Shown in pieces: positions 8,368 to 16,119 of a stretch of DNA of 61,374 bases. The stretch comes from Peptococcaceae bacterium. Lineage in GTDB: Bacteria > Bacillota > Peptococcia > Peptococcales > Peptococcaceae. Every line of letters starts with the position of its first letter. The first letter of the stretch is position 1. The notes beneath the pieces are model-generated. The model did not search any database and had not been told where the DNA came from. It saw only the letters and a program-made list of their open reading frames with translations. Location: positions 1 to 61,374 of the forward strand of contig JAFYPD010000080.1 of the NCBI GenBank assembly GCA_017547685.1, written 5' to 3'. The translations under genes were made by a program, and so were the position numbers.

Positions 8368-10959
8368 TCACCGCTCTTTTATCACCCGGTACATCTGAAT
8401 CAGAGCCGTCGGCAGGATGGCATAGGCAATGATTTTCAGAATATCACCCGTTACAAATTCCGGGCTGATGTCAAATACACTGTGAAGTCCTGCAATCATC
8501 AAAACCGCCAGAAGCAGCAAGGCTCCAAGGGCAAAGGCTCCAATGCTGTAATAGTTGGCAGGCAGATGAAAAACGGAAGATTCACCGCGGCAGTTAAAAC
8601 CGTGGAATAGCCGGGCCAGACACAATGTTGCAAAGGCCATGGTGCAGGCCATCGTATTACTGACAGTAAGCCCCGCATAAAAGCCCAGCAGCGTGACAAT
8701 GGCAATCAGGCCGCCCTGCACAGCCAGCTTCTGCAGAAACGCTTTTGTTAAAATGCTTTCCTGCGGGCTGCGCGGCTTCTGTTCCAGCAGATTTTCTGTC
8801 GGCTGTTCCATATTGATGGCCAGCGCAGGCAGGCTGTCGGTTAACAGATTGATAAACAGCAGCTGCACCGCCGTGAACGGCAGCGGCAGGCCCAGCAGGG
8901 ATGTGTACACCACAACCAGAATCCCGGCCAGATTGCCGGAGAGCAGAAACTGGATGGAATGTTTGATATTGCGATATACGTTTCGGCCGTTGGCAACGGC
9001 TTTGACAATGGTGGCAAAGTTGTCATCGATCAATATCATGGCGGCGGCATCTTTGGATACGCTGGTGCCGGTAATACCCATAGCAATGCCGATGTCCGCC
9101 TGTTTCAGTGCAGGAGCATCGTTGACACCGTCCCCGGTCATGGCCGCAATATGGCCGTTTTTCTGCCAGGCTTTTACAATGCGGATTTTATGCTCCGGTG
9201 AGACACGAGCATACACAGAGATATGCTCCACTTCCTGCTGCAGCTGTTCGTCGGTCATATGCTCCAGTTCCACGCCCTCCACAGCACGGTCGTCCTCCTG
9301 CAGAATCCCAATCTGTTTTGCAATGGCAGCCGCAGTCACTTTGTGGTCACCGGTAATCATCACCGGGCGAATACCGGCTCTGCGGCAGTCGGCCACAGCC
9401 TCTGCTGTTTCCGCGCGAGGCGGATCCATCATGGCAATGAGACCGATAAAGGTCAGGTCCTGTTCATCTTCCAGCGTTAAGGCTCTGTTTTCCTGCATCG
9501 ATTTTTCCGCAAAGGCCAGTACACGAAGCCCCATCGCCGAGAATGAAACAATCTGCTTCTGCACAGCGTCCCGCAGCATTTCGTCAAACGGTTGTGTCCC
9601 CTCCGATGTTTTTGCAAAAGTGCATCGCGCCAGCAGCACATCGGGGGCGCCTTTTGTTAACAGTTGATATCCACCGTCCATCTGATGCAGGGTGGACATC
9701 AGTTTTCTGTCTGAGTCAAACGGGATTTCCTGCAAACGGGGATACTGCCTGCGAACCTCCATTTCGCTGCTGCCTGTTCTGCGACAAAATGCCAGCAAGG
9801 CTGTCTCCGTCGGGTCCCCTACCAGCGTAGCTCCGCTGAACGCGCTGTCGTTGCAGAGGACACTGTTCTCCACCAGGCTCTGCAGCGATGCATCCATAGC
9901 GGTTTTCTCCGCATCCAGTACCATTCCAGGCAGATACAGCTGCTGTACCGTCATCCGGTTCTGGGTCAGCGTGCCTGTTTTATCGGAACAGATAACCGAT
10001 ACACTGCCCAGGCTTTCCACAGCCCGCAGTTCTTTGATGATGGCGTTTTCCTTTGCCATTTTCTGCGTGCCGATGGCAAGGCCGATGGTCACAATAGAGC
10101 CTAATGCCTCCGGTATGGCGGCAACGGCCAGCGCTACCGCAAACATCAGCGCACCGGCCAGATCCATCCCGCGCCACAGCCCCAGACCAAACACCACGGC
10201 ACAGATAGCCAGTACAGCAATAGATAATTTTTTTGAAAACTCGTGCAGACTGCGCTGCAGCGGCGTCATTTTTTCCTGCGCCGACTCCATCAGGTGAGCG
10301 ATTTTCCCCATCTCCGTATCCATCCCTGTGGCAGTAACCAGCACCACAGCCCGCCCGTAGGAAACCAAAGAGCCGCTGTACACCATGTTTTTCCGGTCGC
10401 CCAGCGGCAAATTCTCAGCGTCAGTCGGCACATCGGTTTTATTCACATGCTCCGATTCACCGGTTAACGCGCTCTCATTGACCTGCAGCGAAAAGTTTTC
10501 CAGAATGCGGCCATCGGCAGCGGCAATGTCCCCTGCCTCCAGCAGCAGGATATCTCCCGGCACAAGCTGTACAGCCGGAATCTCGGTTTTCTCCCCGTCC
10601 CGCATGACTCTGGCCAGCGGCGCCGACATGGCTTTCAGGCTGTCCAGCGATTTCTGCGCCTTAAAATGCTGCACCGTGCCCAGCACCGCGTTTAATATCA
10701 GCACTGCAATAATCACAACGGTGCCTTCAACGCCGCCAGTCAAAGCGGAAACGATCGCCGCGGCAATCAGAATCACCACCAGCAAATCGGCAAATTGCTC
10801 GAGAAACACCTGAAGAACATTTTTTTGTTTTCTTTCCTGCAGTTTATTTTCCCCGCAGCGCTCCAGACGAGCTGACGCATCCCCGCTCTGCAGCCCCTGT
10901 TCCGTGCTTCCAAACTGCCGCAGCAGTTCTTCTTTGTTCCCTGTCCAGACTGTATTCAT
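8368..10959 (-). CDS. P2-type cation-transporting ATPase, probably Ca2+ pump
   Basis: An 863-residue P-type ATPase with the N-terminal cation-ATPase domain. Motifs in order: actuator TGES (ALTGESEHVN), membrane-segment-4 motif AVAAIPEAL, phosphorylation loop CSDKTGTLTQN, hinge TGDGVNDAP, and a segment-6 motif NLLTDSLPALAI whose N-x2-TD matches calcium pumps. It probably exports Ca2+, as PMCA/SERCA-like bacterial pumps do. Segment 5 has SGNLAGI, without the Glu found in SERCA, so one rather than two Ca2+ per cycle is possible. The ATG at 10959 is chosen because AGAGGAG lies upstream; 18 extra residues of the longest frame are rejected. It is a single gene, convergent with the symporter. Confidence 0.88.
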   Translation of the reverse strand: MNTVWTGNKEELLRQFGSTEQGLQSGDASARLERCGENKLQERKQKNVLQVFLEQFADLLVVILIAAAIVSALTGGVEGTVVIIAVLILNAVLGTVQHFKAQKSLDSLKAMSAPLARVMRDGEKTEIPAVQLVPGDILLLEAGDIAAADGRILENFSLQVNESALTGESEHVNKTDVPTDAENLPLGDRKNMVYSGSLVSYGRAVVLVTATGMDTEMGKIAHLMESAQEKMTPLQRSLHEFSKKLSIAVLAICAVVFGLGLWRGMDLAGALMFAVALAVAAIPEALGSIVTIGLAIGTQKMAKENAIIKELRAVESLGSVSVICSDKTGTLTQNRMTVQQLYLPGMVLDAEKTAMDASLQSLVENSVLCNDSAFSGATLVGDPTETALLAFCRRTGSSEMEVRRQYPRLQEIPFDSDRKLMSTLHQMDGGYQLLTKGAPDVLLARCTFAKTSEGTQPFDEMLRDAVQKQIVSFSAMGLRVLAFAEKSMQENRALTLEDEQDLTFIGLIAMMDPPRAETAEAVADCRRAGIRPVMITGDHKVTAAAIAKQIGILQEDDRAVEGVELEHMTDEQLQQEVEHISVYARVSPEHKIRIVKAWQKNGHIAAMTGDGVNDAPALKQADIGIAMGITGTSVSKDAAAMILIDDNFATIVKAVANGRNVYRNIKHSIQFLLSGNLAGILVVVYTSLLGLPLPFTAVQLLFINLLTDSLPALAINMEQPTENLLEQKPRSPQESILTKAFLQKLAVQGGLIAIVTLLGFYAGLTVSNTMACTMAFATLCLARLFHGFNCRGESSVFHLPANYYSIGAFALGALLLLAVLMIAGLHSVFDISPEFVTGDILKIIAYAILPTALIQMYRVIKER

Positions 10960-11130
10960 CTTTATGCTCCTCTGCCATGTAATCCAGAAACTGTTCTTCC
11001 TGTACAGTAGCATTTCTCCAATGGGTGCATTCTATTCTTTTCCATGGAAATTTGAACATTCGCGAAAAAAGGTGCGATTGAACAAAAAGATAATATTAAT
11101 TATTTCTCTGCTGGAAGAAAACCTTGCCGA

Positions 11131-11159
11131 TTGATTTACGAAAAAAAATGTAATACAAT
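11131..11159 (+). promoter_or_regulatory. Predicted promoter of the nitrogenase-like operon
   Basis: TTGATT (11131-11136), exactly 17-nt spacer, TACAAT (11154-11159). A transcript starting near 11166 would have a leader of about 185 nt before the first gene, which is unusually long for this window. Confidence 0.5.
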
Positions 11160-11296
11160 TGTCTTACAAAGTATCCGACGCAGAGGATTTGCCCGATGCC
11201 GGGGATTATACTTTATATGATGTTTCTGACTTCGAGGAGTATTCCGGAAAAAAAGAGCAGTGGTTCCACCCGTTTCGGGTATCATTGTATCTATGA
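11159..11296 (+). other. Short open frame inside the operon leader
   Basis: From a TTG at 11159 a 45-codon frame runs to TGA at 11294-11296. The peptide is markedly acidic and protein-like (motifs SDAEDLPDAGDY and DVSDFEEY, then KKEQWFHPFRV). No convincing ribosome site precedes it. It could be a leader peptide, the tail of a decayed gene, or chance overlap with a structured RNA. I do not recognise the peptide. Confidence 0.25.
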
Positions 11297-11330
11297 ATCT
11301 TATGCTCCTGCATAGGATTTTTATTTTTGT
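11166..11330 (+). promoter_or_regulatory. Structured leader with attenuator-like terminator
   Basis: The leader can fold: AAAGTAT (about 11167-11173) pairs with ATACTTT some 35 nt later, and ACCCG/CGGGT forms a further hairpin near 11270. It ends in AATCTTATGC (11296-11305), a TCCT loop and GCATAGGATT (11310-11319), then a TTTATTTTTG tract. That is a rho-independent terminator placed just before the operon's ribosome site, the usual design of a riboswitch or attenuator. I cannot match it to cobalamin, SAM-I, Moco, NiCo, fluoride or TPP consensus elements. Confidence 0.5.
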
Positions 11331-11349
11331 AAAAACAGGAGAACGCACT

Positions 11350-12114
11350 ATGAAACGAATCGCAATTTATGGAAAAGGCGGTATCGGGAAATCAACCACC
11401 GTCTGTAATATCGCTGCAGCGATGGCGCAGGAAGGGCTCTGTGTTCTGCAGCTGGGCTGTGACCCGAAAGCTGACTCCACCAGTGCACACCTGCACGGAG
11501 AACGGCAGACCACCATTCTGGATACCGTGCGCACCAAAGGAGACAATTTTGAGCTGTCCGAAATCATTCGCCAGGGGGAAGACGGTGTGCTCTGCGCCGA
11601 ATGCGGCGGACCGATTCCCGGTTCCGGCTGTGCCGGGCGGGGAATTGTCACAGCATTTGATACACTGAAAGCCCACAACGCTTCTGAAGTTTACAAACCG
11701 GATGTTCTTCTCTACGATGTACTGGGTGACGTGGTATGCGGCGGTTTCGCCATGCCGCTGCGCAGCGGCTACGCCCGGGATGTATTCATCGTGACATCCG
11801 GCGAGAAAATGGCACTGTATGCCGCAGCCAATATCGCCATGGCCATCGACAACTTTAAAGGCCGTAACTACGCCCGGCTGACCGGGCTGATTCAGAACAG
11901 CCGCAATGTCAAAGATGAAACGCAGCTGGTTGCTGAAATGGCTGAGGAATTGTCGGTTCCTGTAGCGGGCATCATTCCGAGAGACGGTCTGATTCAGCTG
12001 GCGGAGGAGCAGAACACTACCGTGGTTTCCGCCTTCCCGGACAGTGAACTGGCCATGATCTACCGCCAGCTGGCAAGAACCCTGTATCAGCTGGCCGAGG
12101 AGGTGGATACATGA
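11350..12114 (+). CDS. Nitrogenase iron protein-like (NifH/BchL-type) ATPase
   Basis: A 254-residue NifH-family reductase. The P-loop GKGGIGKST is at residues 8-16, CDPKADST follows near 37, and the two cysteines that hold the bridging [4Fe-4S] cluster of the homodimer are present at C94 (GCAGRG) and C130 (DVVCGGFAMP), matching NifH C97 and C132. It would pass electrons to the partner NifD/K-like complex with ATP hydrolysis. Extra cysteines C82 and C85 replace the usual VES-type stretch. The ATG at 11350 follows ACAGGAG; the longest frame adds 30 unlikely residues. The stop overlaps the next start (ATGA). No nifB, nifE, nifN or nifV lies nearby, so true nitrogen fixation is unlikely. Confidence 0.92.
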   Translation: MKRIAIYGKGGIGKSTTVCNIAAAMAQEGLCVLQLGCDPKADSTSAHLHGERQTTILDTVRTKGDNFELSEIIRQGEDGVLCAECGGPIPGSGCAGRGIVTAFDTLKAHNASEVYKPDVLLYDVLGDVVCGGFAMPLRSGYARDVFIVTSGEKMALYAAANIAMAIDNFKGRNYARLTGLIQNSRNVKDETQLVAEMAEELSVPVAGIIPRDGLIQLAEEQNTTVVSAFPDSELAMIYRQLARTLYQLAEEVDT

Positions 12115-12857
12115 CCGATTCTTTTGAAAAACCGGAACGAAGCTGCTTTAACCTGACGCATTACGCAAAACTGATGCCGGAAAGCCACGCCATGTTTGTC
12201 ATGCCGCCGGGCTGTTCCCGCATCCTCCGCTTATCGTCTATCGAGGAAGGTATTTCTCATCACTTTACTATGTTTAATCTGGAACCGGCCGATGTTATCA
12301 ACGGCAATGCGGAATCCATCCTCATCGACGGCGCACAACGCACTATACAGCGACTCACCCGGGATGGCCGGCGGCCAAAAATCTTTGCTGTTTTTGTCAG
12401 CTGTGTAGACAGCTTCATCGGTACCGACCGCGATTATGTGATGACCGAACTGCGCCAGATGGCACCAGATATCATCTTCTTTGACCTGGCGGTGGACCCG
12501 ATTAACCGCGATACTATGCCGCCGCTGGTACGGTTTCACAACACCATAACCGCCCTGCTGGAACCGGCCGATAAAACCCGCTCTGCTCTCTGGCTGGGCA
12601 GTTACCTCCGGCCGGCAGAAGACCATCCGCTGCGGCTGAAGCTGCAGCAGCAGGGCATCGCCTCCCGCCACCTGCTGGACTGTGCCACCGTTGAGGAACT
12701 GCGGCTTCTAGGAGGATGTGAAGCCACCATCGCCGCCACTGCTGTGGCAGTACCGGCTGCGCGTAAATTAAAAGAACGACTGGGAATTTCCTACTATAAT
12801 CTGGTGAACCCGGCTGACCCGGACGCTTTAACAGAGGAGGCGCTGCTGGCATTATGA
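12111..12857 (+). CDS. NifD-like component 1 subunit, short form
   Basis: A 248-residue protein of the nitrogenase component 1 superfamily, about half the length of NifD (roughly 450-500). Three N-terminal cysteines stand at C12 (RSCFNL), C35 (MPPGCSR) and C98 (VSC-x4-IGTD). Their spacing (23 and 63) is close to BchN Cys26, Cys51 and Cys112 of dark-operative protochlorophyllide reductase, which ligate a [4Fe-4S] NB-cluster. Later cysteines are C191 and C203. The third Rossmann-like domain of the family seems shortened. It overlaps both neighbours by 4 nt (ATGA), implying strict co-translation with the NifH-like and NifK-like genes. The substrate is unknown. Confidence 0.85.
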   Translation: MTDSFEKPERSCFNLTHYAKLMPESHAMFVMPPGCSRILRLSSIEEGISHHFTMFNLEPADVINGNAESILIDGAQRTIQRLTRDGRRPKIFAVFVSCVDSFIGTDRDYVMTELRQMAPDIIFFDLAVDPINRDTMPPLVRFHNTITALLEPADKTRSALWLGSYLRPAEDHPLRLKLQQQGIASRHLLDCATVEELRLLGGCEATIAATAVAVPAARKLKERLGISYYNLVNPADPDALTEEALLAL

Positions 12858-13945
12858 AAGACATTCGCATGATATTACCCAACCCGGCTTCCGATACAGC
12901 CGGAGCCGCTTCGCTTCTGTTTCAGCTGGACGGTTTGAGTATCATCCACGATGCTGCCGGCAGTATGGAAAGCTATATTACATTTGATGAATCACGGGAA
13001 CTGGAAGGCAAGCGCACCGTGGCTTCCCGGCTTTCCCGGCTGGAGGCCATCACCGGCGATGACCGCATTCTGCTGGATAAAATCGAACAGGAATGTGCCG
13101 GTAATCCGCCGCCATTCGTGGCCATTCTCGGTACGCCTGTACCTTTTACTATCGGTACCGACCTGGAGGGCATCGCTGCTGAAGCGGAATTTGCCACCGG
13201 CCTTCCTGCCTTTGCCGTCAACTCCGGCGGCTTTGAGATATACGACAAAGGTGCTGGCGAGGCGTTGAAAAAAGTGCTGGAGAAAACAGCACAGCAGCCT
13301 TCCGGCCATACAGGCTGCATTGTCAACTTGCTTGGCGCCACACCGATGGACTACAGCCCGGCAGAAATCGATGATATCACACAGCAGCTGCTGGCCAGAG
13401 GCGCAGACCAGGTCAATAACCTGACTATGACCGACGGCATGGAGCAGATATACAAGGCTGCCGAGGCAGACCACAATCTGGTTATCAGCGTTGCAGGGCT
13501 TCCTGCCGCCCGGTATCTGAAACAGAGATACGACATTCCGTACACCATCGGCGTTCCTTTCGACAGCAATATCGAGGCAAAACGGCCGGCAGCACAGAAC
13601 CGTGTGCTGATTATCGGCGAAAGCGTTTTTGCAAAACAGCTGGCCCACATCGTATCACAGATACCCGGTGTTACCGCTGTAGCCGGTATCATCGGCAATG
13701 ATGACACGGAAATCTTTCCGCAGGTTTCCAGTATCCGGCTGGACACAGAAGATAAAATTATTAATGAATTGAGAAACGATTACACTGTGGTGGCAGGCGA
13801 CCCGCTTTACAGGCTGCTTCTGCCGCCCGGACACAACTGTGTATTCCTGGAACGGCCGCATCGGGCATTGTCTGGCCGTTTGTATCCGTTCAGTGAATAT
13901 CAATTAAATCATTATCTAAACGAACTGAAGAGGTGCTTAACATGA
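12854..13945 (+). CDS. NifK-like component 1 subunit without cluster cysteines
   Basis: A 363-residue partner of the preceding NifD-like protein. The family motif that normally reads TCP-x3-IGDD appears as GTPVPFTIGTDLEG, so its cysteine is lost, and the earlier Gly-Cys motif reads HDAAGS, with Ser. D33 in that motif sits where BchB Asp36 supplies the fourth ligand of the DPOR NB-cluster. Further family features are the ATGLPAFAVNSGGFEIYDKG stretch and a C-terminal Rossmann-like domain with VLIIGESVFA near residue 255. The likely product is a heterodimer or heterotetramer holding one [4Fe-4S] cluster, with a substrate pocket above it. The coding end overlaps the lipoprotein gene (ATGA). Confidence 0.82.
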   Translation: MKDIRMILPNPASDTAGAASLLFQLDGLSIIHDAAGSMESYITFDESRELEGKRTVASRLSRLEAITGDDRILLDKIEQECAGNPPPFVAILGTPVPFTIGTDLEGIAAEAEFATGLPAFAVNSGGFEIYDKGAGEALKKVLEKTAQQPSGHTGCIVNLLGATPMDYSPAEIDDITQQLLARGADQVNNLTMTDGMEQIYKAAEADHNLVISVAGLPAARYLKQRYDIPYTIGVPFDSNIEAKRPAAQNRVLIIGESVFAKQLAHIVSQIPGVTAVAGIIGNDDTEIFPQVSSIRLDTEDKIINELRNDYTVVAGDPLYRLLLPPGHNCVFLERPHRALSGRLYPFSEYQLNHYLNELKRCLT

Positions 13946-15060
13946 GAAAGATGAAAAAATGGATTTCCTTACTTCTGCTGATTACAATGGCGCTGTCCCT
14001 GTTTGCCGGCTGCGGCTCGGAACAGGCTTCTGATGCAGACACCGCTGTTGAAACCCGTACTGTTGTAGATGCTACCGGCCGTGAAATCACCGTGCCTGGC
14101 GAAATCAACCGTGTAGTCATTATCTCCACCATGCCGCTGTGCTCTGTATACTGCATGGCCGGCGGTGACCCGGATAAGCTGGTTGGCTTGACACCTTCCT
14201 CCAAAAACGCAGCAGTCAACTCCTTCCTGAGCCAGGTTGCCGACCTGACTGACGTGTCCACCGCTTTCGCAGAAGGCGAAACCGTGAACGTGGAAGAAGT
14301 CATGAATCTGGAACCGGATGTTGTGTTCTACAACAGCTGGAACACCCCGGACTGTGAAGCAGTGGAACAGCTGGAAGCGCTGGGTGTGGCATGTGTAGGT
14401 TTCACCACTGAAATCCCGAGTGCGATTGAATCGGTCAACACCTGGGCAACCTTGATTGGTCAGGTTATGGGCACCGAAATGCAGGCTGACGAAATCGTTG
14501 CCTACGGTCTGGAAGTAGAAAAAATGGTAATGGACCGCGTATCTCAGATTCCAGAAGAAGAACGCCGCAGTGCGCTGATTCTCACTAACTATAACGCATC
14601 CGGTATCACTGCTGCCGGTACCACCTTTGGCCGCTACTGGCTGGCCACCATCGGTGCGGAAAACGTAGCCATGGAGCTGGAACAGAAAGTAGCGCCAGTC
14701 AGCCTGGAACAGATTTACGAATGGGACCCGGATGTTATTTTCCTGAACAGCTTCAGTGCATTTACCGCTGAAGATATTGCTGCCAATAACGCAGTGGCAG
14801 GTCACGACTGGACCGGCCTGACATCCGTACAGAACGGCGAATTCTACAAAATGCCGCTGGGGATGTACTACTGGTTCCCTCCTTGCTCCGACAGCCCGCT
14901 GGCACTGCAGTGGATGGCAAAACATCTGTATCCGGAACTGTTCACCGACATCGACATGGATACCGAAATCAAAGACTACTATGAACGATTCTACGGCGTA
15001 ACGCTGAGCGATGAAGACCTGAATACTCTGTACAATCCGCCGGCTGAATCGGCAATGTAA
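13942..15060 (+). CDS. ABC transporter substrate-binding lipoprotein (siderophore/heme/B12 family)
   Basis: A 372-residue periplasmic-binding-type lipoprotein. A signal peptide runs to LFAGC, the lipobox, near residue 25. The mature part begins with VVDATGREITVPGEINRVV, the typical entry of the FecB/BtuF class, and contains EEVMNLEPDVVFYNSW and EQIYEWDPDVIFLNS. This class binds ferric siderophores, heme or corrinoids. The ATG at 13942 overlaps the stop of the NifK-like gene by 4 nt, so import and reduction proteins are coupled in translation. Several Met, Tyr and Cys residues (IISTMPLCSVYCMAGG near residue 60) may line the ligand pocket, which is an inference only. Confidence 0.9.
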   Translation: MRKMKKWISLLLLITMALSLFAGCGSEQASDADTAVETRTVVDATGREITVPGEINRVVIISTMPLCSVYCMAGGDPDKLVGLTPSSKNAAVNSFLSQVADLTDVSTAFAEGETVNVEEVMNLEPDVVFYNSWNTPDCEAVEQLEALGVACVGFTTEIPSAIESVNTWATLIGQVMGTEMQADEIVAYGLEVEKMVMDRVSQIPEEERRSALILTNYNASGITAAGTTFGRYWLATIGAENVAMELEQKVAPVSLEQIYEWDPDVIFLNSFSAFTAEDIAANNAVAGHDWTGLTSVQNGEFYKMPLGMYYWFPPCSDSPLALQWMAKHLYPELFTDIDMDTEIKDYYERFYGVTLSDEDLNTLYNPPAESAM

Positions 15061-15072
15061 GATGATGCTGCC

Positions 15073-16119
15073 ATGGGAAGAAAAAAATTTCGACTGGATG
15101 TGACCTCTACCCGAAGCCGTCGCATTCTGTTTTATCTGACACTGATTCTGCTGCCCCTGCTTGCAGGTGTCATCTGCCTGTGTATCGGGCGCTACACCAC
15201 CACTGCCGGTGAAACGCTGGCGGCCCTGGGCCGCATTCTGACTCAGGGCGTCGAGCAGGGTGACAACCTCGCAAAAATTATTCGGGACATGCGCCTGCCG
15301 CGCATTGTACTGGCTATTCTGGTGGGCGCCGGACTTTCTGTTGCCGGCCTCGCCTTTCAGAGCCTGTTTGCCAACCCGATGGCCTCCCCGGACACACTGG
15401 GGGTTGCCGCCGGGGCCAGCTTCGGCGCTGTTCTCGCCCTTTTATTTGATACCAGCACACTGACAACACAGTTTATCGCACTGCTGATGGGCTTTGCGGC
15501 CGTGGGGCTCACCCTGTCTATCGGCAAGGGAAAGGGCGCAGAGCGCTCCCTGACATCCATGATTTTAGGCGGGATGGTTATTTCCTCTCTGTTCTCCGCC
15601 CTGATTTCGCTTGTAAAACTGGTGGCAGACACCGATTCCAAACTGCCGGCTATCACCTACTGGCTGATGGGCAGCCTGAGCAATGCCACCTGGTATACCG
15701 TGGCCTTTGCCCTGCCCTTTGTACTGGGCGGAATTGGCCTGCTCTATTCCATTCGCTGGCGGCTCAACATTCTGCCGATGTCAGAAGATGAAATTCAGGC
15801 ATCGGGCTCCAATGTAACCGTACTTCGTCTGGTGACAGCACTGGCCAGCACCATGATTACCGCCGCCTGTGTTTCCACCTGTGGACAGGTTGGCTGGGTC
15901 GGCCTGCTGATTCCTCATATCTGCCGCATGGCACTGGGCAGTGACAATATGGTGCTGGTACCTGCATCGGTCAGCGTGGGTGCCGTGTTTATGATACTGG
16001 TGGACACTGCCGCCCGCAGTCTCAGCCCGTCTGAAATTCCTGTTTCGGTGCTGACTGCCATCATCGGGGCACCGGTATTCATCGCACTGCTGCGCAAGAC
16101 AGGAGGCTGGAGCCTATGA
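15073..16119 (+). CDS. FecCD-family ABC transporter permease
   Basis: A 348-residue permease with about nine to ten membrane segments. Family hallmarks include the RLPRIVLAILVGAGLSVAGL block near residue 75, NPMASPDTLGVAAGASFGA near 100, and GWVGLLIPHICRM near 275, the region that contacts the ATPase. It forms the homodimeric channel for the ligand delivered by the preceding lipoprotein. It starts 12 nt after that gene and overlaps the ATPase gene by 4 nt. The family does not distinguish ferric siderophore, heme and cobalamin uptake. Confidence 0.92.
   Translation: MGRKKFRLDVTSTRSRRILFYLTLILLPLLAGVICLCIGRYTTTAGETLAALGRILTQGVEQGDNLAKIIRDMRLPRIVLAILVGAGLSVAGLAFQSLFANPMASPDTLGVAAGASFGAVLALLFDTSTLTTQFIALLMGFAAVGLTLSIGKGKGAERSLTSMILGGMVISSLFSALISLVKLVADTDSKLPAITYWLMGSLSNATWYTVAFALPFVLGGIGLLYSIRWRLNILPMSEDEIQASGSNVTVLRLVTALASTMITAACVSTCGQVGWVGLLIPHICRMALGSDNMVLVPASVSVGAVFMILVDTAARSLSPSEIPVSVLTAIIGAPVFIALLRKTGGWSL

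Noticed and set aside
8693..9667. 324-codon plus-strand frame opposite the P-type ATPase gene
   Set aside because: Ser/Arg/Cys-rich shadow with no ribosome site.
11166..11330. Cobalamin, SAM-I or molybdenum-cofactor riboswitch
   Set aside because: The conserved cores I know of these classes are not present, although the architecture is riboswitch-like.
12985..13341. Nested frames within the NifD/NifK-like genes on both strands
   Set aside because: They are shadows of the real frames, which are fixed by ATGA overlaps and family motifs.
11350..13945. True nitrogen-fixing nitrogenase
   Set aside because: NifD-like protein is half-length, NifK-like lacks cluster cysteines, and cofactor-assembly genes are absent from the window.
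13969..14925. 318-codon minus-strand frame opposite the lipoprotein gene
   Set aside because: Rich in His, Cys and Phe, no ribosome site, and fully overlaps a clear binding-protein gene; it is a shadow.
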